A stretch of DNA of 14,849 nucleotides from an uncultured Porphyromonadaceae bacterium (GCA_905193995.1 CAJJQT010000018.1:1-14849), one strand, 5' to 3'; counted from the stretch's first letter, positions 7,470 through 14,785 are shown. Made by a program: numbers and translations. The notes: generated by a model from the letters alone, not told the origin.

Positions 7470-8465
7470 ATGGCAGAAAATGATCCCCGGGGGATTCCTG
7501 ATCCCCGACGTACACAGCGCAGAGTATGGGTTCCCGAACAGACTGAGCCGGCGCAGGTCGATCCCCGCGCCACGCAGCGCAAAGTCTGGACGCCGGAAGC
7601 GGCCGGGGCCGCTCCACGCGCTGCGGCCAATACCCGCGCCACGCAACGTATCGACCCGGTAGCCGTACCTGTGACGGCCACTGAGCAGATGAAGCCCGGA
7701 CCGTCAGCGCCTGACAGCGGCTGTACGGCTCCATTCAGCCCCGGTCCTAAGAAATCGAAAACATGGCTGTGGATTCTGCTTGCCGTGATTATCCTTGGCG
7801 GTGGTGCCGGTGCGTGGTATTTCATGAACTCCGATTCGAAACCGAGGATTACTGATGACGAGGAGGAAAAGGATGCTGTCGAACTGCCCGAGCTCGATGA
7901 TTACGAACGGCCGGAACAAGTTGAAGTGCTTGAATACAATGATGCCGATGCCGAGCAGATTTTGGCCGAAATGGAAGAACTGCAGGAGGAGCCTGCGAAG
8001 ATCGCGATAGTAGACGAGCCGCACAATAGCGAAATCCGTTCGCACGATGAGATTCAGTCGGGTGCTGATGAGCTTGAAAGAAATCCTGCCTCGACACAGA
8101 CTGCCAACGAGCAACCGCGCACGGCTCAGCCGTCGGATGACGTGAATCTCCCGATTGCTATGGTTGAGCAGAAGCCCTCATTCCCCGGAGGTGACGCAGC
8201 CATGTACAAATGGCTTGGCGAGCAAATCCACTATCCGGCCGACGCTGCAGAGGAAGGGGTTCAAGGTCGTGTAGTTGTGCAGTTCATAGTCAAGAAAGAC
8301 GGCAGTATTGCAGACGTGAAGGTCGCACGCGGCAAGCACCCGTCGCTTGACCGCGAGGCCGTCCGTATAGTGAAGGCAATGCCCCGCTGGTCGCCCGGCC
8401 GCAACAACGGGCAGTCCGTCAACGTGTCATACACCCTCCCCATCACGTTTAAGCTTCAGAACTGA
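7470..8465 (+). CDS. TonB-family energy transducer with long cytoplasmic tail
   Basis: The 331-residue product is a TonB-type protein expected to pass proton-motive-force energy from an ExbB/ExbD motor to outer-membrane receptors such as SusC-like transporters. A single membrane helix lies at about 99-118 (TWLWILLAVIILGGGAGAWY). It is followed by a very acidic linker (about 128-215) and a TonB C-terminal domain at about 232-331, with the FPGGDAAMYKWLGEQIHYP start (238-256) and the MPRWSPGRNNGQSVNV segment (304-319). Unlike classic TonB, which has a short N-terminus, some 98 residues precede the helix. They include imperfect repeats around TQR: DPRRTQRRVWVPE (11-23), DPRATQRKVWTPE (31-43) and TRATQRIDPV (55-64). 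No exbB or exbD lies in the window. The start is supported by the promoter about 10 bases upstream. A second TonB-domain gene begins 2 bases after its stop. Confidence 0.9.
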   Translation: MAENDPRGIPDPRRTQRRVWVPEQTEPAQVDPRATQRKVWTPEAAGAAPRAAANTRATQRIDPVAVPVTATEQMKPGPSAPDSGCTAPFSPGPKKSKTWLWILLAVIILGGGAGAWYFMNSDSKPRITDDEEEKDAVELPELDDYERPEQVEVLEYNDADAEQILAEMEELQEEPAKIAIVDEPHNSEIRSHDEIQSGADELERNPASTQTANEQPRTAQPSDDVNLPIAMVEQKPSFPGGDAAMYKWLGEQIHYPADAAEEGVQGRVVVQFIVKKDGSIADVKVARGKHPSLDREAVRIVKAMPRWSPGRNNGQSVNVSYTLPITFKLQN

Positions 8466-8467
8466 TT

Positions 8468-8911
8468 GTGCTGCGCTTGGCCCGACTGAGAAAAATCGTA
8501 TGGTTGTGGCTGGCGTTTGCGTCGGCCGCTTTCGCGCAGATGTCCGCCCCTTTGGACAGTGTTGTCGGACCGCTTGAGTCAGTTTCTGACACGACGATAT
8601 ATGCGGTGAAAGATGTCGATGTCAAGCCGCAGTTTCCCGGCGGAGATGAGGCAATGTACCGATGGCTTGCCGATAATATTAATTATCCGTCCATTGATAC
8701 AGGAAAACAATTTAAAATAGTCGTGCAATTTGAAATCAGCGTATCGGGTAAAATTGAAAATATCATATTCATAAAAAAATGTGGAATACCTCAGCTTCGT
8801 AAGGAAATCGTTCGTCTGATCGAATCTATGCCGGTCTGGTCGCCCGGATATGTGAATGGCATGCCGGTGCGGGTCAGATATTTATTGCCGATTACATTTC
8901 GTTGCGAGTAA
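8468..8911 (+). CDS. Small secreted TonB C-terminal-domain protein
   Basis: This 147-residue frame starts at a GTG two bases after the stop of the upstream TonB-like gene, so translation is probably coupled. Residues 1-23 look like a cleavable signal peptide: arginines at 3, 6 and 8, a hydrophobic WLWLAFASAAFA core, then Gln24. A short linker leads into a TonB C-terminal domain (about 50-147) with FPGGDEAMYRWLADNINYP (56-74) and MPVWSPGYVNGMPVRV (121-136), clearly related to the neighbour's domain. If the signal is cleaved the protein has no membrane anchor and would be free in the periplasm. The middle of the gene (about 8690-8790) is markedly more AT-rich than the surroundings, so it has diverged from the upstream copy or has a separate origin. 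An uncleaved signal anchor is the main alternative. The GTG is chosen because it gives a complete signal peptide; a TTG at 8477 is possible. Confidence 0.8.
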   Translation: MLRLARLRKIVWLWLAFASAAFAQMSAPLDSVVGPLESVSDTTIYAVKDVDVKPQFPGGDEAMYRWLADNINYPSIDTGKQFKIVVQFEISVSGKIENIIFIKKCGIPQLRKEIVRLIESMPVWSPGYVNGMPVRVRYLLPITFRCE

Positions 8912-8920
8912 TATGGGGCT

Positions 8921-8936
8921 CAGGATTAGTATCCTG
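8921..8936 (+). other. Short perfect hairpin after the tonB-like pair
   Basis: CAGGAT (8921-8926) and ATCCTG (8931-8936) form a perfect 6-bp stem with a TAGT loop, 9 bases after the stop codon at 8911. It is the first of two hairpins in the convergent gap. Confidence 0.5.
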
Positions 8937-8946
8937 CCGTAATACA

Positions 8947-8982
8947 GATTCCCGCCTGATGGAAAATCATAGGACGGGAATC
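8947..8982. terminator. Hairpin in convergent gap, possible bidirectional terminator
   Basis: GATTCCCG (8947-8954) pairs with CGGGAATC (8975-8982), and the stem extends inward with CCT/AGG past a one-base bulge. It lies between the rightward TonB-like gene and the leftward nitroreductase gene, where a terminator serving both strands is expected. Neither side has a good T-tract, which lowers confidence. Confidence 0.55.
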
Positions 8983-9001
8983 GGTATATATGGGTGAATT
9001 G

Positions 9002-9646
9002 TTATTTCGCGTAGCCGACGGGGTTGTTGAGGGCGGGTACGTAGCGTTCGTCGAGGCCGAGCAGTCGGCGGATGGCGTCGCTGTCCATCGTGGCACGCGG
9101 GACGGTGGCGAGGCCGTTGGCGGCGCAGAACAGGTTGATGTTCTGGCTGACTATGCCTGCATCGGTAAAGCCCATAAGCAGGCCTTTGTCGGCCGGCAAC
9201 TCGAATTTGTTGAGGTTGATGACCATCACGACCGAGATAGGAGCGTCGAGTACGAATTCCTGGCTGAAACCGCCCGGCATTCCGGCGAGCAGCTGCCGGT
9301 GGTCGCCGTCGGCGACCTTGTCGAGCGCATTATTCTTGAAGTCGTAGAGCGAGACGCCGTCGGCGCTGAATATGTAAAGATCAATCTCCTGCGAGTTTAG
9401 CGCTGTCGGATTGGTACGCATATTGGTCTCCGGGCGGTTGATGCCTGCTGCTGACCAGAGGAGGTTGGAGAGCGTCTGCGGGTCGATAGGCCGGTCCGGA
9501 TCATATTCGCGTATGCTGCGCCGCTGCAGCAGCGCGCTGTCAAGGCTCATGCCGCCGGTGTGCGTGGGTGCGGGCAGGGCGGTCTGAGCCATAGTGTCGG
9601 TTATTGTCATAGCTAAAGCTGTCAGTAAAATGATTATTTTTCTCAT
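9002..9646 (-). CDS. Exported nitroreductase-family (SagB/ThcOx-like) protein
   Basis: The 214-residue product carries an N-terminal signal peptide (hydrophobic core 4-14, probable cleavage after TMA at 20), so the enzyme is predicted to be periplasmic. The rest is a nitroreductase fold. RRSIREY (42-48) is the usual FMN-phosphate-binding start, TNPTALNSQEIDLYIF (78-93) is the substrate/FMN loop with the Ser/Asn pattern of SagB-type proteins, and FTDAGIVSQNINLFCAANGL (160-179) is the conserved dimer helix. The C-terminus ends in NNPVGYAK, close to the usual PVGYP end, so it is complete. Family members use FMN and NAD(P)H to reduce nitro compounds, quinones or flavins, or oxidise azolines; the substrate here is unknown. 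It follows folB by 42 bases with no recognisable promoter, so it is probably the last gene of the rnr-folB unit. Confidence 0.88.
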   Translation of the reverse strand: MRKIIILLTALAMTITDTMAQTALPAPTHTGGMSLDSALLQRRSIREYDPDRPIDPQTLSNLLWSAAGINRPETNMRTNPTALNSQEIDLYIFSADGVSLYDFKNNALDKVADGDHRQLLAGMPGGFSQEFVLDAPISVVMVINLNKFELPADKGLLMGFTDAGIVSQNINLFCAANGLATVPRATMDSDAIRRLLGLDERYVPALNNPVGYAK

Positions 9647-9688
9647 AATAACTGCTTAAGGGTGTATAAAGTTCAACCGGCCGACGTT

Positions 9689-10045
9689 CTACCACTCGCA
9701 GGTGAAGGAAACGGCCGGAGTGGGGGCCGGAATTGGCGGGCGTAGCTTCGTGACTGTCAGGCTTCCGGCCGTGATCTGCGGGAATGCCGCCGCGACGGCC
9801 TGCCGGATGCGCCAGGCCAGATTCTCGATAAGCATGGCTTCGGAGGCGCATTCGCCGACGATCACCCGGGTGACGTCGGCATAGTTCAGTGCAGCCCCGA
9901 TGTCATCGGTGCGCATGGCTTCCGAAGCGTCGTAGTGCAGACGGGCCGAGATCTCGAATCGGTTGCCGATGCGGCGCTCGGCCTCGGCAACGCCTACGCG
10001 GGCAAATACTTTCAGCCCCGTAATGTCGATGTAGCTCTCCTTCAT
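9689..10045 (-). CDS. folB: Dihydroneopterin aldolase
   Basis: This 118-residue protein has the length and pattern of FolB, the folate-pathway enzyme that splits 7,8-dihydroneopterin into 6-hydroxymethyl-dihydropterin and glycolaldehyde, and can epimerise it. Conserved positions seen: RVGVAEAERRIGNRFEI (16-32) with the acidic site near E21/E23, LNYADV with Tyr55, LIENLAWRI with pterin-binding Glu74, and VTKLRPPI with catalytic Lys100. FolB acts as a cytoplasmic octamer in known cases. Its ATG overlaps the rnr stop codon by 4 bases (ATGA), a standard sign of translational coupling. No other folate genes are adjacent. The start also agrees with the usual FolB N-terminus (IxIxGLxVxAxVGV). Confidence 0.94.
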   Translation of the reverse strand: MKESYIDITGLKVFARVGVAEAERRIGNRFEISARLHYDASEAMRTDDIGAALNYADVTRVIVGECASEAMLIENLAWRIRQAVAAAFPQITAGSLTVTKLRPPIPAPTPAVSFTCEW

Positions 10046-12309
10046 TTGCGCTTGCGGCTCTTTTGCTGGCTGCGGCCTTTTTTGGACTGTTTCTGATGCT
10101 TCGCCTGCTTCTGCTGGCGCGAGGCAAGAGCGGCTGCCGCAGTGCTGAGGTCCTTGAGCGACTTGGCCGGATGCTTTTCGTCGACGATGACGAAGTCGAG
10201 CTGCTTGCGGTCGAGATTGCAGCGGGCGACCTGCACCTGTACCTTGTCGCCGAGACGGTAGCGGTTGTTGTGCCGCCGTCCGATAAGGCAGTAGTTGCGC
10301 TCGTCGAAGTCGTAGTAGTCGTCGGCAAGGTCGCGCACGGGTACGAGGCCTTCACACTTGTTGTCGTCGAGCTCCACGTACAGACCCCATTCGGTCACGC
10401 CGGAGATCACACCGTCGTAGACCTCGCCGAGATGGTCGTTCATGTATTCGACCTGCTTGTATTTGATTGATGCGCGCTCGGCGTTCGCAGCCAGTTGCTC
10501 CTGGTCTGATGAGTGCTTGCATTCCTCCTCGAGCTTGTCGACATTGACCGAGCGGCCGCCCTTGAAGTAGCGGTCGAGCAGGCGGTGTACCATCATGTCG
10601 GGATAGCGGCGGATCGGCGACGTAAAATGTGTGTAGTAGTCGAAGCCAAGGCCGTAGTGGCCGATGTTGGTCGTGGTGTATATGGCCTTTGCCATAGAGC
10701 GTATGGCCAGGGTCGACAGGAAGTTTTCCTCGCCTTTGCCCTTGACGTCGTCGAGCATGCGGTTGATCGACTTGTTGACGTCGCGGGCGGCGCCTGACGT
10801 GCGCAGGCGGTAGCCGAAAGTCTTGGCCAGCGAAGCCAGATCGCTGAGCTTGTCGGGGTCAGGCATGTCATGCACGCGGTATACGAATGCCTTGGGCTTT
10901 TTCTTGCCTGAGGCTTTTCCTATGTAGGTGGCTACCGTGCGGTTGGCCAGCAGCATGAATTCCTCGATGAGTTTGTTGGCGTCCTTTGACTCCTTGAAGT
11001 ATACGCCCGTCGGATGGCCGTTCTCGTCGATGTCGAAGCGGACTTCGGCGCGGTCGAATTCTACCGATCCGTTCTCGTATCGGTCGGCACGCAGGATCTT
11101 GGCCAGGCGGTCGAGCGTACGGATCTCCTCGACCAGGTCGCCCTTGCCGGTCTCGATCACTTCCTGCGCCTCCTCATAGGCGAAGCGGCGGATCGAGCGC
11201 GTGACGGTGCGTACTATGCGGCTGTTGATGACCTTGGCCTTGTCGTCCATCTCGAAGATTACGGAGAAGGTGAGCTTGTCCTCGTCGGGGCGCAGCGAAC
11301 AGATCCCGTTGCTCAGATGCTCGGGGAGCATCGGTACTACGCGGTCGACCAGATATACTGATGTGGCGCGGTCCTGAGCCTCGCGGTCGATTATGGTGTC
11401 GGGGCGCACGTAGTGTGTCACGTCGGCGATGTGGACGCCGATCTCCCAATTGCCGTTAGGTAGCTTTCGTATCGACAGGGCGTCGTCGAAGTCTTTGGCG
11501 TCCTTGGGGTCGATCGTGAATGTGGTGACGCCGCGCAGGTCTTCTCGCCTGGCTACTTCCTCGTCGGTGATGCCGGCTCCGATCTTTTCGGCGGCTTTTT
11601 CGACGGCCTCCGGATACTTGTACGGCAGACCGAATTCTGCCAGGATGGCGTGTATCTCGGCGTCGTTCTCGCCGGCTTTGCCAAGCACATCGACGATCTC
11701 GCCGCGCGGATTGTTGGAGTCGGAGGGCCAGTCTGTAATGCGGGCTACAGCCTTGTCGCCGGTCTGGCCGCCTTTAAGGCGCGGACGCGGTATGAGGATG
11801 TCGGTCGCCAGATACTTGGAGTCGGGTATGAATGAGGCGAAGTGCTTGTCGACTTTCAGTGTGCCGATAAATGTCTGATCCTTCTTCTCGATGATTTCGT
11901 TGACTACGGCCTCGGGCTCGCGGCCCTTGACGCGGGCTGCGATCGTCACGGCCACGCGGTCGCCGTTGAGAGCGTGCATCGAATTGCGCTCGGCCACGAA
12001 TATGGCTTCGCCGTCGTCGTCGATGATCACGGAATTCTTTCCGTTGCGCAGGCGTACGAACGTACCTGTAGCGGCGATGCTGTGGCTTGGAGTCTTGTAC
12101 TTGCCGGGCGCGACCTCTATCAGGTCGCCGTCGTATGCCATTTCAGCCAGGTACATGGCAACGCTACGCAGTTGCTGAGGCGCCTCAGCGCCTATGGCGG
12201 CTGATACCTGTTTGTAGTTGAATGTTTTGGTTGAGGGATTGGCTATGTATTGGTCGACAAGAGCCCGCAGGGCGTTGGTGTCGGCCGATGTTTTCTTCGT
12301 TTTTGCCAT
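10042..12309 (-). CDS. rnr: Ribonuclease R, 3'-to-5' exoribonuclease
   Basis: This 755-residue RNase II/R-family protein degrades structured RNA and takes part in mRNA, rRNA and tmRNA-linked quality control. Domain order is canonical: an N-terminal winged-helix-like region (about 8-72), two cold-shock domains (about 78-130 and 145-215), the RNB catalytic domain (about 255-590) and an S1 domain (about 626-710). A strongly basic tail (731-755, rich in K, Q and R) follows and is likely used for RNA unwinding. Metal-binding aspartates are in IDPKDAKDFDDA (266-277; D267, D273, D275, D276), and HFTSPIRRYPD (561-571) holds the conserved arginines. The basic tail and winged helix favour RNase R over RNase II. 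It lies 124 bp downstream of gyrB, with a hairpin between; I found no consensus promoter in that gap, so readthrough from gyrB is possible. Confidence 0.96.
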   Translation of the reverse strand: MAKTKKTSADTNALRALVDQYIANPSTKTFNYKQVSAAIGAEAPQQLRSVAMYLAEMAYDGDLIEVAPGKYKTPSHSIAATGTFVRLRNGKNSVIIDDDGEAIFVAERNSMHALNGDRVAVTIAARVKGREPEAVVNEIIEKKDQTFIGTLKVDKHFASFIPDSKYLATDILIPRPRLKGGQTGDKAVARITDWPSDSNNPRGEIVDVLGKAGENDAEIHAILAEFGLPYKYPEAVEKAAEKIGAGITDEEVARREDLRGVTTFTIDPKDAKDFDDALSIRKLPNGNWEIGVHIADVTHYVRPDTIIDREAQDRATSVYLVDRVVPMLPEHLSNGICSLRPDEDKLTFSVIFEMDDKAKVINSRIVRTVTRSIRRFAYEEAQEVIETGKGDLVEEIRTLDRLAKILRADRYENGSVEFDRAEVRFDIDENGHPTGVYFKESKDANKLIEEFMLLANRTVATYIGKASGKKKPKAFVYRVHDMPDPDKLSDLASLAKTFGYRLRTSGAARDVNKSINRMLDDVKGKGEENFLSTLAIRSMAKAIYTTTNIGHYGLGFDYYTHFTSPIRRYPDMMVHRLLDRYFKGGRSVNVDKLEEECKHSSDQEQLAANAERASIKYKQVEYMNDHLGEVYDGVISGVTEWGLYVELDDNKCEGLVPVRDLADDYYDFDERNYCLIGRRHNNRYRLGDKVQVQVARCNLDRKQLDFVIVDEKHPAKSLKDLSTAAAALASRQQKQAKHQKQSKKGRSQQKSRKRK

Positions 12310-12399
12310 AACTGTGATGGTTGGATGTGTAGTGTTAGCTATATAACGTCAGTGTCAGGCTGATTGTTCGGCCGTGCGATTCCGCCGGTCGGAAATCGA

Positions 12400-12427
12400 A
12401 GCGCCCGGCCGGTTGGGGCCGGGCGCT
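12400..12427 (-). terminator. Hairpin after gyrB, probable (partial) terminator
   Basis: A perfect 11-bp GC-rich stem pairs 12400-12410 with 12417-12427 around a 6-base loop, starting 6 bases after the gyrB stop. Only a short TCGATTT follows on the minus strand, so termination may be incomplete. Confidence 0.65.
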
Positions 12428-12433
12428 GATATG

Positions 12434-14365
12434 TCAGGCGTCGATATTCGCGTAAGTGGCGTTGGATTCGATGAAGTCGCGCCTCGGTCCGACATCCTCG
12501 CCCATCAGCATCGAGAAGATGCGGTCGGCTTCGGCTGCGTCACTGATGTTGACCTGCTTCAGGATGCGGTGTTCGGGACTCATGGTAGTGTCGCGGAGCT
12601 CTGTGTCGCTCATCTCGCCCAGACCTTTGTAGCGCGATACGGTAGTCTTGCCGCTGTGGGTGTCGATGAATGTCTGCACCTGCTGGTCGGTCCAGCAATA
12701 GTCTTCGGCCTTGCCGCACTTGCATTTGTAGAGCGGAGGTGTGGCCAGGTACAGATAGCCCTGCTCGATGACCGGGCGCATGCGGCGGAAGAAGAATGTC
12801 ATAAGCAGCGTGGCGATGTGGGCGCCGTCGACATCGGCATCGGTCATGATGATTATCTTGTGGTAGGCCAGCTTCGAGAGGTTTACGGCTTCGGGGTCGT
12901 CGGGTGTACCGATGGTGACTCGCAGGGCGCGGAACAGGTTGGTGATTTCCTCGTTCTCAAGGATGCGGTGCTTCATGGCCTTCTCTACGTTCAGAATCTT
13001 GCCTCGCAGTGGCAGAATGGCCTGGAACTGGCGGTTGCGGCCTTTCTTGGCTGTACCGCCTGCCGAGTCACCCTCGACGAGGAAAATCTCGCAGTCCTCG
13101 GCCGTGCGTGACGAGCAGTCGGCGAGCTTGCCCGGCAGGCCGCCGCTCCATAGAGGCGATTTGCGCAGCACTTTCTCGCGCGCGTTGCGGGCTGCGTGGC
13201 GTGCCTGGGCGGCGAGCACTACCTTGTCAACGATCTTGCGGGCTTCCTTCGGATGCTCCTCCAGATATGTTTTAAGAGCGTCGGAGACGGCCGTCTGTAC
13301 GGCACCCATAACCTCGTTGTTGCCGAGTTTTGTCTTGGTCTGGCCCTCGAACTGCGGCTCGAGCACTTTGACGGAGATTACGGCCGTCAGACCCTCGCGG
13401 AAGTCATCGCTGGCGATCTCTACCTTGGCGTTCTTGAGCAGGTTGTTGTCCTCGGCGTATTTTTTCAGAGTAAGAGTCAGGCCGCGGCGGAAGCCGGTCA
13501 GATGAGTGCCGCCCTCGATGGTGTTGATGTTGTTGACGAAGGAGTAGATATTCTCGTTGTATGTGTTGTTATATGTCAGGGCCACTTCCACGGGCACGCC
13601 CTGGCGCTCGGTGTTAAGGTGGATCACGTCATCGATCAGCGATTCCTTGTTCGAGTCGATGTATTCGACGAAGTCGCGCAGGCCGGTGCCCGAGTAGAAC
13701 GTCTCGGAGAGCGGTTCGCCCTGATCGTCGCGCACGCGCAGGTCGGTCAGTGTCAGCGTGATGCCGGCATTTAGGAAAGCCAGGTGGCGCAGACGTGTGG
13801 CCAGGGTGGGGAAGTCGTATTCGGTGACGGTGAATATAGAGCCGTCGGGCTTGAAGGTGATGATGGTGCCCGTATGGTCGCTCTTACCGATCACTGTGAG
13901 TTCGGAAGTCGGCTTGCCGCATGAATATTCCTGCATGTAGGCTTTGCCGTTGCGGTGCACTTCGGCCCGCAGATAGGTCGACAGGGCGTTGACGCACGAT
14001 ACACCTACGCCGTGAAGACCGCCCGACACCTTGTAGTTGCTCTTGTCAAACTTGCCGCCGGCATGGAGCACGGTCAGTACGACCTCGAGGGCGCTCTTGT
14101 GCTCCTTTTCGTGCATGTCCACAGGAATGCCGCGGCCGTCGTCGACGACGGTTATCGAGTTATCTTCGTTGATAGTGACACTTATATTCTTTGCATAACC
14201 TGCAAGGGCCTCGTCGATAGAGTTGTCCACGACTTCGTAGACAAGGTGATGAAGGCCTTTGGCCGAGATGTCGCCAATATACATGGCCGGGCGTTTGCGC
14301 ACGGCCTCCAGACCTTCGAGGACCTGGATTTTATTAGCGTCGTAATTCTCAGTGTTTTCTGACAT
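12434..14365 (-). CDS. gyrB: DNA gyrase subunit B
   Basis: The 643-residue product is the ATPase/TOPRIM subunit of gyrase, which with GyrA introduces negative supercoils. The GHKL ATPase domain shows EVVDNSIDEA (44-53; catalytic Glu44, Mg-binding Asn48), DDGRGIP (75-81) and GGLHGVG (115-121). The transducer domain includes the QTKTKLGN segment (342-349) containing the switch lysine. The TOPRIM domain has EGDSAGG (431-437) and the metal-binding TDADVDG (508-514). The C-terminal tail RYKGLGEM (578-585) and MGEDVGPRRDFIESNA (621-636) follows. It lacks the extra domain of about 170 residues found in E. coli GyrB, as expected for Bacteroidota. GyrB is favoured over ParE by the TKTKLGN segment and the MGEDVGPRRDFIE end, but the two families are close. 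A perfect TAACTTTG -7 box lies about 29 bp upstream of the ATG. Confidence 0.93.
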   Translation of the reverse strand: MSENTENYDANKIQVLEGLEAVRKRPAMYIGDISAKGLHHLVYEVVDNSIDEALAGYAKNISVTINEDNSITVVDDGRGIPVDMHEKEHKSALEVVLTVLHAGGKFDKSNYKVSGGLHGVGVSCVNALSTYLRAEVHRNGKAYMQEYSCGKPTSELTVIGKSDHTGTIITFKPDGSIFTVTEYDFPTLATRLRHLAFLNAGITLTLTDLRVRDDQGEPLSETFYSGTGLRDFVEYIDSNKESLIDDVIHLNTERQGVPVEVALTYNNTYNENIYSFVNNINTIEGGTHLTGFRRGLTLTLKKYAEDNNLLKNAKVEIASDDFREGLTAVISVKVLEPQFEGQTKTKLGNNEVMGAVQTAVSDALKTYLEEHPKEARKIVDKVVLAAQARHAARNAREKVLRKSPLWSGGLPGKLADCSSRTAEDCEIFLVEGDSAGGTAKKGRNRQFQAILPLRGKILNVEKAMKHRILENEEITNLFRALRVTIGTPDDPEAVNLSKLAYHKIIIMTDADVDGAHIATLLMTFFFRRMRPVIEQGYLYLATPPLYKCKCGKAEDYCWTDQQVQTFIDTHSGKTTVSRYKGLGEMSDTELRDTTMSPEHRILKQVNISDAAEADRIFSMLMGEDVGPRRDFIESNATYANIDA

Positions 14366-14393
14366 ATCGATTTTTTTTCATTGTTTTACTCTG

Positions 14394-14401
14394 CAAAGTT
14401 A
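14394..14401 (-). promoter_or_regulatory. -7 element of the gyrB promoter
   Basis: TAACTTTG on the minus strand (complement of 14394-14401) matches TAnnTTTG perfectly and would start RNA about 22 bases before the gyrB ATG. No TTTG is present at 19-21 bases upstream, so the -33 box is missing or degenerate. Upstream DNA is very AT-rich. Twelve bases around the box (CGTAACTTTGCA) are identical to the tRNA-Pro promoter. Confidence 0.55.
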
Positions 14402-14492
14402 CGAAAAAAGTATCAATTTTCGAGTCTGGTTCTTATATATAATAATGTGAAAAAATCTCAACGAAATTTTTTCGAAAAAAATGTCTCAAAAA

Positions 14493-14524
14493 TTTGCGCG
14501 GTTCAAAAATAAGGCGTAACTTTG
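14493..14524 (+). promoter_or_regulatory. Promoter of tRNA-Pro
   Basis: A -33 TTTG (14493-14496), a 20-base spacer and a perfect -7 TAACTTTG (14517-14524) match the Bacteroidota consensus. RNA would start near 14531, about 14 bases before the mature tRNA. A/T runs upstream (14465-14492) could act as an UP-like element. Confidence 0.75.
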
Positions 14525-14544
14525 CATCGCTTTTGAAAAAGACA

Positions 14545-14618
14545 CGGGGTGTAGCTCAGTTGGTTAGAGTACGCGTCTGGGGGGCGTGAGGTCGCTAGTT
14601 CGAGTCTAGTCACCCCGA
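14545..14618 (+). tRNA. tRNA-Pro (anticodon GGG)
   Basis: The 74-base sequence folds into a full cloverleaf. The 7-bp acceptor pairs CGGGGTG (14545-14551) with CACCCCG (14611-14617). The D stem is GCTC/GAGT with an AGTTGGTTA loop, the anticodon stem pairs 14572-14576 with 14584-14588, and the T stem GCTAG/CTAGT encloses TTCGAGT. The loop CTGGGGG places anticodon GGG at 14579-14581, reading CCC and CCU. C1-G72 and discriminator A73 (14618) are proline identity features, and G37 is the usual m1G site. CCA is not encoded. The anticodon stem has two G-U pairs. Confidence 0.96.
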
Positions 14619-14634
14619 CAATAACAAAAGCCGT

Positions 14635-14667
14635 AAGCGCTGAAGAGCAATCTTCGGCGCTTGTTTT
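14635..14667 (+). terminator. Intrinsic terminator after tRNA-Pro
   Basis: A 12-bp stem (14635-14646 with 14651-14662, one G-U wobble) closed by a GCAA tetraloop is followed by GTTTTATATATAT. It lies 17 bases after the tRNA and is the best intrinsic terminator in the window. Confidence 0.9.
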
Positions 14668-14755
14668 ATATATATGCTTTGAAAAACAGAGACAGGCAAC
14701 CGTGCAAGTCTTAATCTTTCTGAGAGCCGTGAACCATTTTGAACCAAAAATTTTT

Positions 14756-14785
14756 TTTGCAGATGTCAGTTATTGCATAATTTTG
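14756..14785 (+). promoter_or_regulatory. Candidate promoter of the gene starting at 14827
   Basis: TTTG (14756-14759), an 18-base spacer and a perfect -7 TAATTTTG (14778-14785) resemble the consensus, though the spacer is one base short of the usual range. RNA would start near 14792, about 35 bases before the ATG. The preceding T-run (14751-14758) makes the exact -33 position uncertain. Confidence 0.45.

Noticed and set aside
8771..8780. A run of seven A bases in the small TonB-domain gene as a programmed frameshift site
   Set aside because: The -1 frame reaches a stop after about a dozen codons and the zero frame completes the TonB domain, so there is no sign of a useful frameshift.
12374..13774. 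Long plus-strand open frames antisense to gyrB
   Set aside because: gyrB is complete with all catalytic motifs. The antisense translations show no recognisable family and have the same shadow-like composition.
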